From the NCBI RefSeq assembly GCF_038442745.1, contig NZ_JARVCN010000044.1:1-40506 (forward strand): DNA of 40,506 bases, written 5' to 3'. Positions 25,988-32,806 of the stretch are shown one piece after another (position 1 is the stretch's first letter; every line of letters begins with the position of its first letter). The notes beneath the pieces were generated by a model, which was not told the DNA's origin, ran no database searches, and was given only the letters and a program-made list of their open reading frames with translations. The position numbers and the translations under genes were made by a program. Origin of the DNA: Crocosphaera sp038442745 (lineage in GTDB: Bacteria > Cyanobacteriota > Cyanobacteriia > Cyanobacteriales > Microcystaceae).

Positions 25988-27643
25988 ATGTCAACCTACT
26001 CAAATTCAACAGAAAAATTATTATTTGAGGGTTCAGATAAACAAAAAAACCCTCTATCCGTTAACCATAAAGACCAGAAAAATTTTACTAACCCTGAAAA
26101 TACCAACAAAATTTATGGGGGAGTTAGCAGCACCCTGGAACTGCCCCAAACCCCTTATAAATCAGCCCCCGTATTCCAATCACCTCAATTTACAGAAGAC
26201 ACCCAAAACTGGTCTTCCTCCGTACAAAACCTGTTAGATCAACCTCCTGCCAGCCTACCCCAAAAGTTTATTATGGGGGGAATGGTGTTCTGTATTGCCT
26301 TCGGAGCCTGGGCGTGGTTAGGAACCTTAGAAGAAGTGGGTACAGCCCAAGGAAAATTGGTACCAGAGGGAGAAACCTTTAAAATTCAGCCAGTTGAACT
26401 GGGCAAAGTCATCGATATTGCCGTAGAAGAAGGACAAGAGGTCAAAGCAGGGCAATTATTAGTGGAACTCGATACCGAATTAGTGCAAAAAGAGATTAAT
26501 CGCTATCAAGAGATGATTCGAGTTTATAAGACCGAATTAGGTCAAAAACAGACCTTGCAACAAAGAATTCAACTAGAAGCTAAAACCGATGCAGCCATTG
26601 CATCAGCCGAACTAGAAGCCCAGCAAGCGGCGATCGCTCATACTCGAGAAAAGATCACCACAGTTCGTCAATTATTGGCTCAACAACGAACAGAAGCTGC
26701 CGCCTATCAGTTACGACAAAAACAGTTACAACCCCTAGATACCATTGCTCAACGGCGACTCAATCAATTGCAAGCTGAGAAAACTGCCCAACAAGAACGG
26801 ATCAACCGACTGAAACCTCTAGAAGAAGAAGGAGCTATTTCCCGAGAATATATCTACGAAGCTGAACAAGCTTTGAGAAATACAGAACAACGTTTAACCA
26901 GTAGTCGACTACAAGAAGTTACTCAGGCAAACGAACAAATGTTTCAAGCAGATCAAGCATTGCGGGATCTTCAATCTCGAATCACTGAAAATCAAGGAGA
27001 ACTATTTGTTGCTCAAACAACCGTTGAAAAGTCCCAAGCTGAATTAACTCAGAAAAAAGCTCAAGCTCAACGGAAGCAATTAGAAGCCATCCAGAGAATT
27101 CAGCAACTGGATGTAGAAATGACCCAACTAAAAGGGAAAATAGCAGAAAGTAGAAATTTACTAATTGTTGCCCAAAGTAAACTTCAACACAGTTATCTCA
27201 AAGCCCCCATCAGTGGTACTGTTTTATCTCTCGATCTCAAAAACATTGGTGAAGTTGTCGAAGCAGGAGAAACCGTTGTCGAGATTGCTCCCCATAATGT
27301 ACCGCTAGTGGTGTCTGCAGTTCTACCGGACGAGGAAGCAGGTTTTGTCAAACTAGGAATGGACGCACAAGTTAAGCTAGATGCCTACCCATATCAGGAT
27401 TATGGGGTTATTACCGGTCAAGTTACCGCAATTTCTGCTGATGCTGAATCAGACGAAAAATTAGGTGAAATCTATCGTGTGGAGATTGAACTAGAACAAG
27501 ATCATATCCTAAAAAATCAAGAAGTGATCGCCTTTAAACCGGGACAAACGGTAACAGCAGATATCATCGTTCGTCGCCGTCGCATTATTGATGTTTTACT
27601 CGATCCCATCAAAAAAATGCAAAAAGATGGACTCAATCTTTAA
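25988..27643 (+). CDS. HlyD-family secretion adaptor (membrane fusion protein)
   Basis: A 551-residue periplasmic adaptor of type I-like exporters. A long polar, Pro/Gln/Ser-rich cytoplasmic tail (~1-92) precedes one membrane helix (IMGGMVFCIAFGAWAWLG, ~95-112). Then come the first lipoyl half-motif (KVIDIAVEEGQEVKAGQLLVELD), a coiled-coil hairpin of about 240 residues with many Gln and Ala, the second lipoyl half (YLKAPISGTVLSLDL ... GEVVEAGETVVEIAPH, ~405-435) and the beta-barrel domain. It links an inner-membrane ABC exporter to an outer-membrane channel. Its natural partner is the C39-peptidase ABC exporter at 32807-35896 on the other strand. The N-terminal tail is longer than in E. coli HlyD. 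Confidence 0.9.
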   Translation: MSTYSNSTEKLLFEGSDKQKNPLSVNHKDQKNFTNPENTNKIYGGVSSTLELPQTPYKSAPVFQSPQFTEDTQNWSSSVQNLLDQPPASLPQKFIMGGMVFCIAFGAWAWLGTLEEVGTAQGKLVPEGETFKIQPVELGKVIDIAVEEGQEVKAGQLLVELDTELVQKEINRYQEMIRVYKTELGQKQTLQQRIQLEAKTDAAIASAELEAQQAAIAHTREKITTVRQLLAQQRTEAAAYQLRQKQLQPLDTIAQRRLNQLQAEKTAQQERINRLKPLEEEGAISREYIYEAEQALRNTEQRLTSSRLQEVTQANEQMFQADQALRDLQSRITENQGELFVAQTTVEKSQAELTQKKAQAQRKQLEAIQRIQQLDVEMTQLKGKIAESRNLLIVAQSKLQHSYLKAPISGTVLSLDLKNIGEVVEAGETVVEIAPHNVPLVVSAVLPDEEAGFVKLGMDAQVKLDAYPYQDYGVITGQVTAISADAESDEKLGEIYRVEIELEQDHILKNQEVIAFKPGQTVTADIIVRRRRIIDVLLDPIKKMQKDGLNL

Positions 27644-27682
27644 AAGCAGTTCTCGATGGAATCTATCACTATTTTTTCAACA

Positions 27683-27735
27683 CGCAGAGTACAGAAAACC
27701 CAAGTTTCAAATTAGGGAATTTGTAGAACTCTGCG
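27683..27735. repeat. 8-bp inverted repeat downstream of hlyD
   Basis: CGCAGAGT (27683-27690) and ACTCTGCG (27728-27735) are perfect inverted copies 37 nt apart, in a 280-bp gap that contains no convincing gene. The open frame there overlaps the end of hlyD and looks spurious. It may be the scar of a mobile element. Confidence 0.4.
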
Positions 27736-27923
27736 CCACCAAACTCACAGTAGGAAAAGTGGGACAGGTAGATCGAGTTGCTTTGCTTTAATTAGACATC
27801 GTTCAATTAAAACCACTCAAGTTTGTGGTTTGAGCCGATGGTAGATTAATTTAATAGTTCCCAACATTAACTTATTTATTTTGTTGTCCACCCAGTTACA
27901 AAAGTTTAAGAGAATTTTTTATC

Positions 27924-28292
27924 ATGTCTCAATCCCTTTATAACCAGAAAAATCAGCTAACTAAAAGCATGACCGAGCAGCAGTTTGAAGAAATTGTTGG
28001 TGCCATTGTAGCAGGTAAGTATTCCTGGGCTTGTGTCTTAATTTTACAAACGGCTGGTTATAATCCCCTACATTATATTCCTTATCGTACCTATAATCGT
28101 TTACTCAAAGATAACCGATTGAAAAAAGAAAATAGTGAACAACAGAAGACAAATCAACTATCTTCAAAAAGTTCTGTAGCAAGAGGTCAAAACTCCACAC
28201 AAATGAGGAAGATAAGTTATGTAGAATCTTTAGATAAGTCAGAATCAAAGATTTTAGGTAATTTAGGGTGTGAGCAAATGATCGGCAGATAA
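27924..28292 (+). CDS. HetP-family protein
   Basis: A 122-residue HetP-family protein. The family core is obvious at about residues 18-63: QQFEEIVGAIVAGKYSWACV, then LILQTAGYNPLHYIPYRTYN and RLLKDN. In Anabaena, HetP and its paralogues control commitment to heterocyst formation, and relatives also exist in cyanobacteria that do not make heterocysts. The tail (~64-122) is variable, Ser/Lys-rich and probably disordered. The gene lies between hlyD and the first precursor gene, on the same strand, so it looks like part of the export island and may regulate it. Its biochemical activity is not established for any member. Confidence 0.85.
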   Translation: MSQSLYNQKNQLTKSMTEQQFEEIVGAIVAGKYSWACVLILQTAGYNPLHYIPYRTYNRLLKDNRLKKENSEQQKTNQLSSKSSVARGQNSTQMRKISYVESLDKSESKILGNLGCEQMIGR

Positions 28293-28355
28293 GATTCACT
28301 CTAAAATGACTACAAATAATTGAGTATTTGATTTTAAAAATACTCAACGTAAAAA

Positions 28356-28395
28356 ATAAAGGTTTGCTAACTTTATTGACAAGCCTTTATCTTTT
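28356..28395 (+). terminator. Probable terminator after the HetP-family gene
   Basis: ATAAAGGTTTG (28356-28366) pairs with CAAGCCTTTAT (28380-28390) over 11 bp with one G-T pair, followed by CTTTT. A second AT-rich stem (TTGAGTATTT / AAATACTCAA, 28320-28347) lies just before it. Together they separate hetP from the precursor genes. Confidence 0.55.
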
Positions 28396-28465
28396 GCTGT
28401 TTCAAAATAATGTTCTATGAATACTTTACTTGTTTATATATGTGTCAAAAATAAATTAGATTAAC

Positions 28466-28515
28466 TGCCAAATTGGCAACAAACACTTTGATAAATTGTT
28501 TATCTTAAATATAGG
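28466..28515 (+). promoter_or_regulatory. Candidate operator and promoter of precursor gene 1
   Basis: TGCCAAATTGGCA (28466-28478) is a perfect 6-1-6 palindrome. About 10 nt after it, TTGATA (28488-28493) and TATAGG (28510-28515) are spaced 16 nt apart, in the manner of a -35/-10 pair, 58 nt before the start codon. This is a pattern-based guess. Confidence 0.35.
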
Positions 28516-28572
28516 AAGAAAAACAAGTCTTCCACAATTTAATCTTCAAGCAAATTAACGAGGAAAAAACTC

Positions 28573-28809
28573 ATGAAAATCTCTGATATGATCTATCTCG
28601 AAACTGTTGAAGCTAATGAAGTCCAAGGTGGATTTTTACCAATTAATTTTGCCCCTCCTTCAGCCACAGCTTTTAGTGATGCTTTTAGTGATGCTTTTGG
28701 TCGTGGTTTCTCTCAAACCTGGACTTTCACTGATACTGACACCACCGCAGACATCGGAGCCAAAACCTCTTCCTCCGTTGCTCAATCCGCTGCTGCTGGA
28801 GAAGTATAA
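28573..28809 (+). CDS. GG-leader secreted peptide precursor 1
   Basis: A 78-residue precursor. The leader MKISDMIYLETVEANEVQGG ends in a double glycine at 19-20, the expected cut site for the C39 domain of the island's exporter. The 58-residue core begins with Phe and has no cysteine. It contains a short tandem duplication AFSD-AFSD-AF (coded by a repeated 12-bp unit at 28669-28692) and an alternating Thr stretch (TWTFTDTDT), followed by an Ala/Ser-rich end. The ATG has GAGG upstream (28560-28563). The leader is shared with four further small genes downstream. A function as bacteriocin, signal or matrix peptide cannot be told from sequence. Confidence 0.8.
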   Translation: MKISDMIYLETVEANEVQGGFLPINFAPPSATAFSDAFSDAFGRGFSQTWTFTDTDTTADIGAKTSSSVAQSAAAGEV

Positions 28810-28850
28810 TTCAAAGAGAGATTTCTAAAACTTTTAGAAGTCTGATTTTA

Positions 28851-28929
28851 GGGATATTACTTAGATGAAAAACAAGCTTTTTTAGCTTTTAATATCTAAA
28901 ATTAGTTATCTTATAATATCCCTAGTTTT
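28851..28929 (+). terminator. Large hairpin terminator between precursors 1 and 2
   Basis: GGGATATTA (28851-28859) and TAATATCCC (28914-28922) form a perfect outer stem, with nested TTAGAT (28861-28866) / ATCTAA (28894-28899), followed by TAGTTTTT. It should stop or strongly limit read-through from precursor 1. Confidence 0.65.
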
Positions 28930-29029
28930 TCAAAATTTATTCCAAAGACCTCTGGAGATTCTTTTTATGATGAATAAAATCTCTGGAGGATCTTTGGTTG
29001 TTTTAGTTTCTAGTAAAAAGGAGATGACC

Positions 29030-29302
29030 ATGATTATTGACAATTTAGAGTATGAGGAACAATTTAAGCCAAGAATCGTAATTTTTGGCGGTTTTAATAG
29101 TTCCATTCCTCTTCAGATATTTCCACAAGAAAAGTTTTTGGATGGTAAGCAAGTTGCCTATTCTGAAGTTTCCTATGGTTCCACAGCCAGTGGTATTCGT
29201 TCTGCTATGACAATGCTCTTAGATTTTAGTCAAAGCACGGAACAAGTTGCAGAAGGTTTTGTCTCCAGTTCCTCTTCATCTATTGTTTCGCTCTCTGAGT
29301 AA
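29030..29302 (+). CDS. GG-leader secreted peptide precursor 2
   Basis: A 90-residue precursor. I chose the ATG at 29030 because AAGGAG (29018-29023) lies 6 nt upstream, and because the product then begins MIIDNLEYEE, matching the leaders of its neighbours. Earlier in-frame ATGs at 28967, 28970 and 29024 lack this support. The leader ends in IVIFGG (residues 16-21), and the core starts with Phe. The 69-residue core is cysteine-free, with a Ser-rich end (SSSSSSIVSLSE). It is followed by a strong terminator. The core has no similarity that I recognise to the other four. Confidence 0.75.
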   Translation: MIIDNLEYEEQFKPRIVIFGGFNSSIPLQIFPQEKFLDGKQVAYSEVSYGSTASGIRSAMTMLLDFSQSTEQVAEGFVSSSSSSIVSLSE

Positions 29303-29351
29303 TTAAAAGAATTAAGGAACTCTCAAAATTTTCAAAATATTAAACTATTTC

Positions 29352-29406
29352 AGTGTTGCCATGAGGAATAATTATTGCCATTGTGGCAACACTCTTTTCT
29401 TTTTTA
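29352..29406 (+). terminator. Strong intrinsic terminator after precursor 2
   Basis: AGTGTTGCCA (29352-29361) and TGGCAACACT (29384-29393) form a perfect 10-bp stem, directly followed by CTTTTCTTTTTT. It isolates precursor 2 from precursors 3-5. Confidence 0.85.
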
Positions 29407-29538
29407 TATGTATCTTGATAATTGAAGATAAAGTTATCCAACTAACCAGTAAAACGGCAGACTAATTAAATATTTTTTTGCCTTTATTGTTAGAGAGACA
29501 GCTTTTATTGACCAATTTTGTTTAAAGAGATTAGAGCA

Positions 29539-29826
29539 ATGATTATTACCGATTTAGAACATATTAATCCTATTTCCGAAGTCGAAGGTATCCACGGAGC
29601 ATTTTTTGAGCGTCTAATGCTTACCTCGGACTTGACTTCAACCCTACTAGATAGTGCTTTTAATACAGGCGTTGGCTTTTCCTTCAATATGAATAATGTT
29701 GATTACTTAACATTAGGAGGAGTTGGTTCTTCTGCTGATATTCAACAAGAGTATTTATCAACTGCTGTGGGAACTTCTCGTATTTCTTCTGGAAAATTTA
29801 GCCTAATCCAGTTTTCCTTTGGTTAA
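29539..29826 (+). CDS. GG-leader secreted peptide precursor 3
   Basis: A 95-residue precursor starting MIITDLEHIN at the ATG at 29539. A longer frame from 29518 would start at a TTG, and leader similarity favours 29539. The processing site is GA rather than GG (GIHGA, residues 17-21), which C39 peptidases accept in other systems, and Phe follows. The core (74 residues) is cysteine-free and rich in Ser, Phe, Leu and Gly, with NTGVGFSFNMNN and a hydrophobic-aromatic end (FSLIQFSFG). It is the first of three closely spaced precursor genes (gaps of 43 and 41 nt) and probably shares an mRNA with them. Confidence 0.75.
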   Translation: MIITDLEHINPISEVEGIHGAFFERLMLTSDLTSTLLDSAFNTGVGFSFNMNNVDYLTLGGVGSSADIQQEYLSTAVGTSRISSGKFSLIQFSFG

Positions 29827-29869
29827 TTGTATATGTTTATAGTTTATGTCACGTTTGAAGGAGACAAAG

Positions 29870-30031
29870 ATGAAAATTACCGATCTAGAACATTTAGGAA
29901 ATGTTACAAAACCCGAGCCAACGGTTCAAGGTGGTTTTATCAATTTCGAGGCTTTTTCTTTCGCCGAAGCAAAAGGAAGTAAGATAGCTTGGACTTGGAC
30001 AAATACCTACACAGTTGCAATAGCACTCTAA
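29870..30031 (+). CDS. GG-leader secreted peptide precursor 4
   Basis: A 53-residue precursor, the smallest of the five. AAGGAG at 29858-29863 lies 6 nt before the ATG at 29870, which fixes the start inside a longer open frame. The leader MKITDLEHLGNV ... TVQGG ends in GG at 21-22. The 31-residue core begins FINFEAFSFAEAKG and contains the alternating stretch AWTWTNTYTV, similar to TWTFTDTDT in precursor 1. It has no cysteine. The start of the leader is almost identical to that of precursor 3 (ITDLEH). Confidence 0.78.
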   Translation: MKITDLEHLGNVTKPEPTVQGGFINFEAFSFAEAKGSKIAWTWTNTYTVAIAL

Positions 30032-30072
30032 TTTTTTTGAATCCTATGTACTAAGTTTCAAGGAGTAATTTG

Positions 30073-30354
30073 ATGAGTCAATTAAGAATAAAAGACTTAG
30101 ATTTTCACGAGGAGACAATCCTCACCAAGGAAGAAATTAGGGGTAGTTTTCGTTTTACTAATTCTTCTTTCAGTAATCCGGCTTCTGGCTTCTTTGATGT
30201 ACAGTTCCGTTCTAGTCAATCATCTATGATTGGGGAGTTATCCGGTGAAGCGGGGGCGGCGTTTGGTACTGCTATAGCCGTAGCCCTTGGCAGGAACATC
30301 AACATTGAGATAGAGGCAGGAGTATTCTCAGAGAGAGGAGTATTCTCATTTTAA
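30073..30354 (+). CDS. GG-leader-like secreted peptide precursor 5
   Basis: A 93-residue precursor. The ATG at 30073 is preceded by AAGGAG (30060-30065). The N-terminus is slightly extended (MSQL) before the shared RIKDLDF pattern. The predicted cut site is IRGS (residues 22-25) followed by Phe, so it is the least canonical of the set. The 68-residue core is cysteine-free, rich in Phe, Ser, Ala and Gly (GELSGEAGAAFGTAIAVALG), and ends with a duplicated GVFS motif (GVFSERGVFSF) coded by an 18-bp repeat (12-bp identical cores at 30319-30330 and 30337-30348). It is last in the precursor set, 273 nt before the isomerase gene. Confidence 0.7.
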   Translation: MSQLRIKDLDFHEETILTKEEIRGSFRFTNSSFSNPASGFFDVQFRSSQSSMIGELSGEAGAAFGTAIAVALGRNINIEIEAGVFSERGVFSF

Positions 30355-30627
30355 ATGAGATACTAACCACCCCGTTCAACGAGAGCATCCTTGCATTGCG
30401 CTTAACAACCCTAGCACTTTTTCATCGATCTATTCATGAGAGGATGTTCTTTATCTTCAGAAGGCGAAGGATAATGGGTATAGGGAGACTATCAGCTTTT
30501 TAAGCAGTAGCTTGTAGTCCCTAGTCCATAACCTTCCCTATCTTTTACTTTATCAATTTTATGCCAATCAGTTCTTTGAACAATTACTTTTAGACAATTA
30601 GCTGATGGAAATATTATCTAATATGAC

Positions 30628-31410
30628 ATGACTAACAATTTGATCACCTCAATTGAAGTTGAAGAGATTATTGATCATCTAAAAAAAAATTTACAATTTA
30701 AAGAAACTTGTCACAAAATCCTTCAACAAAGAATAATTCAGCGAGCTTCTGAGCAAAGAAACCTAACGGTTACAGATCACGAAATTCAAACAGAGGCAGA
30801 TAAAATACGTCGTGAAAAACGACTGGAAAAAGCCGTTGATACTCTAGCTTGGTTAAATAATCAACTGATTACCCCCGATGACTGGGAATCAGGGATTAGA
30901 GACGATTTATTACGGCACAAACTAAGTAAAAATCTCTTTGATCAAGAAGTCAAAAAAACGTTCCAGCAGAATTTGTTTAATTTTGGTCAAGTTCTGCTTT
31001 ATCAAATTATTGTGCCTTACGAAAAATTGGCTTCAGAAATTTTTTACCAAATAGAAGAAGAAGAGATGAGCTTCTATCAGGCAGCACATCTTTATGATGT
31101 TGATGAAAAACGGCGATTACAGTGTGGTTATGAGGGAACGATTTACCGGTTTAAAATTTCGTCAGAACTCTCACCAATGATATTTGCCGCTAACCCAGGA
31201 GAAGTTATTCCTCCATTCAAAACAGAACAAGGCTATCATATTATCATGGTGGAAAAATTTATTAAAGCCCAATTAAACGAGGAAATTTATCAACAAATTA
31301 TTGAAAAAATGTTCGACGAATGGCTATTTAATGAATTGAATTATTTGTTTCATAATTCTGGAGAAATAAGCACCCATACCCCCGCAGCACAGCAAGAGGA
31401 GCAAAGCTAA
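30628..31410 (+). CDS. PpiC/SurA-type peptidyl-prolyl isomerase of the export island
   Basis: A 260-residue protein with the layout of parvulin-type chaperones: an N-terminal helical substrate-binding part (~1-110, with ILQQRIIQRASEQRNLTVTDHEI typical of SurA/PpiC) and a parvulin-like domain (~125-225) ending GEVIPPFKTEQGYHIIMVEKF. No signal peptide is present, so it may work at the cytoplasmic face or travel with the exporter. In cyanobacteria such isomerase genes often neighbour C39-peptidase exporters and HlyD (general knowledge, not searched). It lies just after the precursors on the same strand. Its last 87 nt overlap the 3' end of the PEP-CTERM gene on the opposite strand. Confidence 0.82.
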   Translation: MTNNLITSIEVEEIIDHLKKNLQFKETCHKILQQRIIQRASEQRNLTVTDHEIQTEADKIRREKRLEKAVDTLAWLNNQLITPDDWESGIRDDLLRHKLSKNLFDQEVKKTFQQNLFNFGQVLLYQIIVPYEKLASEIFYQIEEEEMSFYQAAHLYDVDEKRRLQCGYEGTIYRFKISSELSPMIFAANPGEVIPPFKTEQGYHIIMVEKFIKAQLNEEIYQQIIEKMFDEWLFNELNYLFHNSGEISTHTPAAQQEEQS

Positions 31411-32202
31411 TCGGTTGGAGGGTTCCGGAATTTTTCGACAAACCCCTATCTCATTAGCACCAGCGGTACAAGATTCAACCACTGCTACTAGGTTTAATTC
31501 TGTTTCTTCTTCAAAGAATTGTTGGAACACTCCTGTAAACTCAACACGAGTGCTTTCTTGATCACCCTGTTCAAGTATGATTTCTTCTTGATAGTCCATT
31601 AAATTAAAATTAGAACCCATTTCAGTGCGGAAAAAATCCCGATTGAATCGAGGATCTGGATTTGTGTTGACAATACTGATCATGTCAACCACAGGCCAAC
31701 TATTCCCACTCAAGCGATCAAAAACATATAAAGACATACCACCAAAACTGCTTGAATTACCCACTGGCCAAGTGTCCACAAAATTTTCTAAATAAAGAGA
31801 ACCTTCTGTTCTAAATTCAAAGAAATTCCCCGCAGTAATAGGAAATGTCCCTAGGAAAATTGAGGATAGATTGGTTTCTACAAAGTATTGCGGACCGGTA
31901 CCAAAGCTAATGGTTTCCCAGCTACCCTCGGCAAAAACCGTGGTGTCTTCAGCGAAAAAAATTGTCTCTCTATCGATTTGATTTTCGGCAAATCCTTCCT
32001 CAGCAACGGCGATCGCTTCAACGTCGTTAATAACCCCCACCCCTAGAGGAAATTGATTAAAGTTATAGATAGCTAAGTCGATTTGAGACGTACTCGTAAA
32101 AGTAGAAGCATAACTCGGTAAACAGTTTATTATCGAGCCAACCGCGACTAATGGTGTTATTAAAGTTCGTAATGTTTCAGAAATTATTGCAGTTTTTTTC
32201 AT
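31324..32202 (-). CDS. PEP-CTERM sorting-domain secreted protein
   Basis: A 292-residue exported protein. A signal peptide (~1-33, hydrophobic stretch with TLITPLVAVGSIINCLPSYAS) is followed by a beta-rich extracellular-looking domain with many Phe, Thr, Asn and Gly. The C-terminus has a PEP-CTERM signal: IPEPSNRLALLLLLCCGGMG and then a short basic tail. In bacteria with exosortase these proteins are cleaved and moved to the surface or an exopolysaccharide layer. The exosortase gene is not in the window. The gene reads towards the isomerase gene and overlaps it by 87 nt, so its sorting tail and the isomerase's end use the same DNA. Its placement between the precursors and the exporter may or may not be functional. 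Confidence 0.8.
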   Translation of the reverse strand: MKKTAIISETLRTLITPLVAVGSIINCLPSYASTFTSTSQIDLAIYNFNQFPLGVGVINDVEAIAVAEEGFAENQIDRETIFFAEDTTVFAEGSWETISFGTGPQYFVETNLSSIFLGTFPITAGNFFEFRTEGSLYLENFVDTWPVGNSSSFGGMSLYVFDRLSGNSWPVVDMISIVNTNPDPRFNRDFFRTEMGSNFNLMDYQEEIILEQGDQESTRVEFTGVFQQFFEEETELNLVAVVESCTAGANEIGVCRKIPEPSNRLALLLLLCCGGMGAYFSRIMKQIIQFIK

Positions 32203-32435
32203 TGGCTTTTCTCATGAGAATGCGATAGAAAACTCCATGGTCATCTATTAATATATCTTTCAACTAATTTTATGAATTAATTGCTTAAAATTTTGTTTGA
32301 CGGCCTTACAAGAGTTATCTATCAACTTAATATTTGATTAATGTTTCTGTGATTCAAACTATCAGTTTAATTTTAAGATTAAATAACGCTATAGGGTTAT
32401 TAATTTTTGTCAAATTTTTGCTCGATTACGATAAT

Positions 32436-32496
32436 AAGTAGTCCGACATAAATAAAGCTCACTGTGTAAGTACAGCAGTTTTCGACTTAGTGAGCT
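32436..32496. repeat. 35-bp dispersed repeat (copy 2) with nested inverted repeat
   Basis: The first 35 bases match 10611-10645 with about three differences. The copy extends into an inverted repeat, AGCTCACT (32456-32463) and AGTGAGCT (32489-32496), so it could fold as a hairpin. It may be the remnant of a MITE-like element. Confidence 0.6.
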
Positions 32497-32569
32497 ATAG
32501 CAATTTTCTTATGCATAGATTACAAACTCAAAGAAAAATAGTCCCCACACTTCCCACCCCTCCCTGTTA

Positions 32570-32585
32570 CTGAGCGAAGTCGAAG
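32570..32585 (-). repeat. Single arm of the cyanobacterial palindromic repeat
   Basis: CTGAGCGAAGTCGAAG is the reverse complement of the arm found inside tnpB at 39778-39793, with one mismatch in 16. It shows the same repeat family at two places in the window. Confidence 0.6.
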
Positions 32586-32649
32586 TACACTCCCCACCCT
32601 CACTAAACCGAGATTTTGATACACCCAATTGAAAACTGCTATAAGGCTT

Positions 32650-32677
32650 GAGGCAGGAGGCAGAAGGCAGGAGGCAG
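32650..32677 (+). repeat. Heptamer tandem repeat GAGGCAG, four units
   Basis: Four consecutive units read GAGGCAG, GAGGCAG, AAGGCAG, GAGGCAG. A similar array in the opposite orientation is at 10674-10695. This is a typical cyanobacterial short tandem repeat. Confidence 0.8.
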
Positions 32678-32806
32678 GTGTGAAATGTACTTTAATAACT
32701 GGCAAAGTTCCGTATTTGTCAACATAGCTGTAAGCTAACTCCTAACCCCCACACCCCGCACTTCATAAAACAGGTGCAAGATGTGAGGAGAAAAAAGTCA
32801 GAAAAA

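Larger units (their letters stand above)
32203..32806. other. Repeat-rich intergenic region in the export island
   Basis: This 604-bp gap lies between the PEP-CTERM and exporter genes. It contains the second 35-bp repeat (32436-32470), an inverted repeat AGCTCACT / AGTGAGCT (32456-32463 and 32489-32496), a palindromic-repeat arm (32570-32585) and four 7-bp tandem units (32650-32677). No credible gene is present. It looks like a hotspot for short non-autonomous repeats. Confidence 0.6.

Noticed and set aside
27588..27791. 67-codon plus-strand frame after hlyD
   Set aside because: It begins inside hlyD in another frame and mostly covers an inverted repeat. Possibly a relic, but nothing supports a gene.
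28573..30354. Classifying the precursors as lanthipeptides or other modified RiPPs
   Set aside because: The cores have no cysteine, and no modifying enzyme (LanM, cyclodehydratase, radical SAM) is in the window.
32650..32677. CRISPR-like look of the heptamer array
   Set aside because: Units are 7 bp with no spacers; it is a simple tandem repeat. No CRISPR array or cas gene was seen anywhere in the window.
32520..32705. 61-codon minus-strand frame
   Set aside because: It is a translation of the heptamer tandem repeat and palindromic repeat arm (for example PASCLLPPASSL), a common false ORF in cyanobacteria.
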